Shown here: positions 63,509-64,000 of the stretch, in pieces
Numbering within the stretch: the first letter of the stretch is position 1
Layout of the letters: each line of letters begins with the position of its first letter
Assembly: GCA_035943635.1 (NCBI GenBank)
Contig: DASZBX010000148.1
Coordinates: 400,106-464,105, forward strand
DNA length: 64,000 bases
DNA from: DASZBX01 sp035943635
GTDB taxonomy: Bacteria > Actinomycetota > Actinomycetes > Streptomycetales > Catenulisporaceae
Reading direction: 5' to 3'
The notes under the pieces: generated by a model
What the model was told of the DNA's origin: nothing
The model's input: only the letters and a program-made list of their open reading frames with translations
Databases searched by the model: none
Translations under genes and position numbers: made by a program

Positions 63509-63944
63509 AATAGTTCTCTTTCAAACATCCACCAGAACGACCCCGCCCGAGGGTCTTTTTGGTTTGGGCCGGTCCGGCAGTTGCAACTCCTGCCTCAAGC
63601 ATCGTGGCCCATGGTTCCCGCAGCATAGCTGTAGCCACCTGTCCCTTGTCTTCATCCACCGAAATAGAGAGCTGCTCAAACAGTGACTGGTTCAACAGCC
63701 GTCGGACTTGGGGACTGCCCAATCGGTAGGCTTCCTGGGCACGTCCTACCAGAGCCAAGGCTCGGTTCAAGGTGTTCTCAATTTGGCCATAACTTACCGT
63801 GACCGTAGCAAGGACCCGTTGAGCCTGAGTCAGTTCCTTCTGAATCCGCTCTTGCTCTTCCCCCTCTCTGTCAGTCTTTCTTGAGACGCCCGATCCTGGG
63901 TTAGTCTGAGAGGGCGAGACAGGAGCTGTACCACTGATGAACAC
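63444..63944 (-). pseudogene. Serine recombinase C-terminal fragment beside tRNA-Arg
   Basis: A minus-strand frame of 166 codons. Its core (RIQKELTQAQRVLATVTVSY, LNRALALVGRAQEAYRLGSP, VRRLLNQSLFEQLSISVDED, LREPWATMLEAG) matches the C-terminal coiled-coil end of large serine recombinases, while the resolvase domain and zinc ribbon are absent. The frame runs on through the tRNA, where it encodes only the usual reverse-tRNA nonsense (VPSGRFELPTTR). An apparent gene on the plus strand starts inside its upstream part, so this is a truncated relic. Local GC is clearly lower than elsewhere. It suggests an element integrated at the tRNA. Confidence 0.65.
63539..63560 (+). terminator. Rho-independent terminator after tRNA-Arg
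   Basis: GACCC (63539-63543) and GGGTC (63551-63555) form a short stem followed directly by TTTTT. It is the only terminator in the window with a clear T-run, in keeping with the lower GC of this end. Confidence 0.75.
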
Positions 63945-64000
63945 ATCACCACGCCCAGGGGAGTTGCCCGGGGCCGATCCGTTCGAGCGTCCGAAGCGGC
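63937..64000 (+). CDS. Possible start of a gene cut by the right edge
   Basis: ATG 63937 follows AGGAG 11 bp upstream and opens a frame MNTSPRPGELPGADPFERPK that continues past the window. It would belong to the putative integrated element. Too short to identify. Confidence 0.4.
   Translation, partial: MNTSPRPGELPGADPFERPKR

Overview
The window is a piece of a very GC-rich actinobacterial chromosome: almost all third codon positions are G or C, GTG starts are common, and genes are often joined by ATGA or GTGA overlaps. A BldN-type sigma factor with its RsbN anti-sigma factor, a SpoIIE-type phosphatase and a BldC-like small DNA-binding protein point to a filamentous, sporulating actinomycete. 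Gene order resembles Streptomyces in the middle and matches a mycobacterial/corynebacterial block on the right. The family is probably Streptomyces-like or Catenulisporales-like, but I cannot assign a genus from the sequence alone.

Layout. 1-6.8 kb: radA (cut by the left edge), then two tandem membrane proteins that each combine sigma-70-like domains, a zinc-finger anti-sigma-like motif, one membrane segment and an outside tail; the second carries a BACON-like domain. 7-15 kb: Ppx/GppA phosphatase, a sugar-phosphate-isomerase-like protein, proline dehydrogenase with ProC, a decayed surface-protein fragment, and a MacA/ATPase/MacB exporter. 15-24.4 kb: an endonuclease/phosphatase-fold protein, a phosphatase-like protein, a BldC-like protein, ribosomal protein bS22, an epimerase, an acyltransferase, a protein of the fungal CipC type, then rsbN, bldN and a HAD phosphatase on the minus strand. 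24.1-30.7 kb: a glutaredoxin-like protein and the rex-hemA-hemC-hemD-hemB operon behind a near-ideal Rex operator. 30.8-38.6 kb: a CPBP membrane protease, a TetR regulator, an FdhF-like molybdopterin oxidoreductase, a secreted low-complexity protein and three coupled small membrane proteins. 38.7-46 kb: a second MacAB exporter followed by two envelope proteins and a two-component system.

46-62 kb: a 40-residue lectin-blade-like miniprotein; a minus-strand block of a membrane protein, rimJ, mog, moaC and moeA that matches the Glp/GlpR cell-division locus; a diguanylate cyclase; 5-formyl-THF cyclo-ligase; a penicillin acylase; a GAF/PP2C/HATPase phosphatase; a FmdB/Ruc zinc-ribbon protein with a CIRCE operator; and an ABC exporter whose two half-transporters have complementary defects. 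61.6-64 kb: a pentapeptide protein, a choice-of-anchor-P-like secreted protein, and tRNA-Arg(CCU) followed by lower-GC DNA with a broken serine recombinase, which looks like the edge of an integrated element.

The observations most worth testing are the sigma/anti-sigma membrane fusions, the HrcA/CIRCE control of the Ruc homologue, the Glp/GlpR-like block, the single-blade miniprotein, the complementary ABC pair, and the CipC-family protein next to the bldN/rsbN locus.
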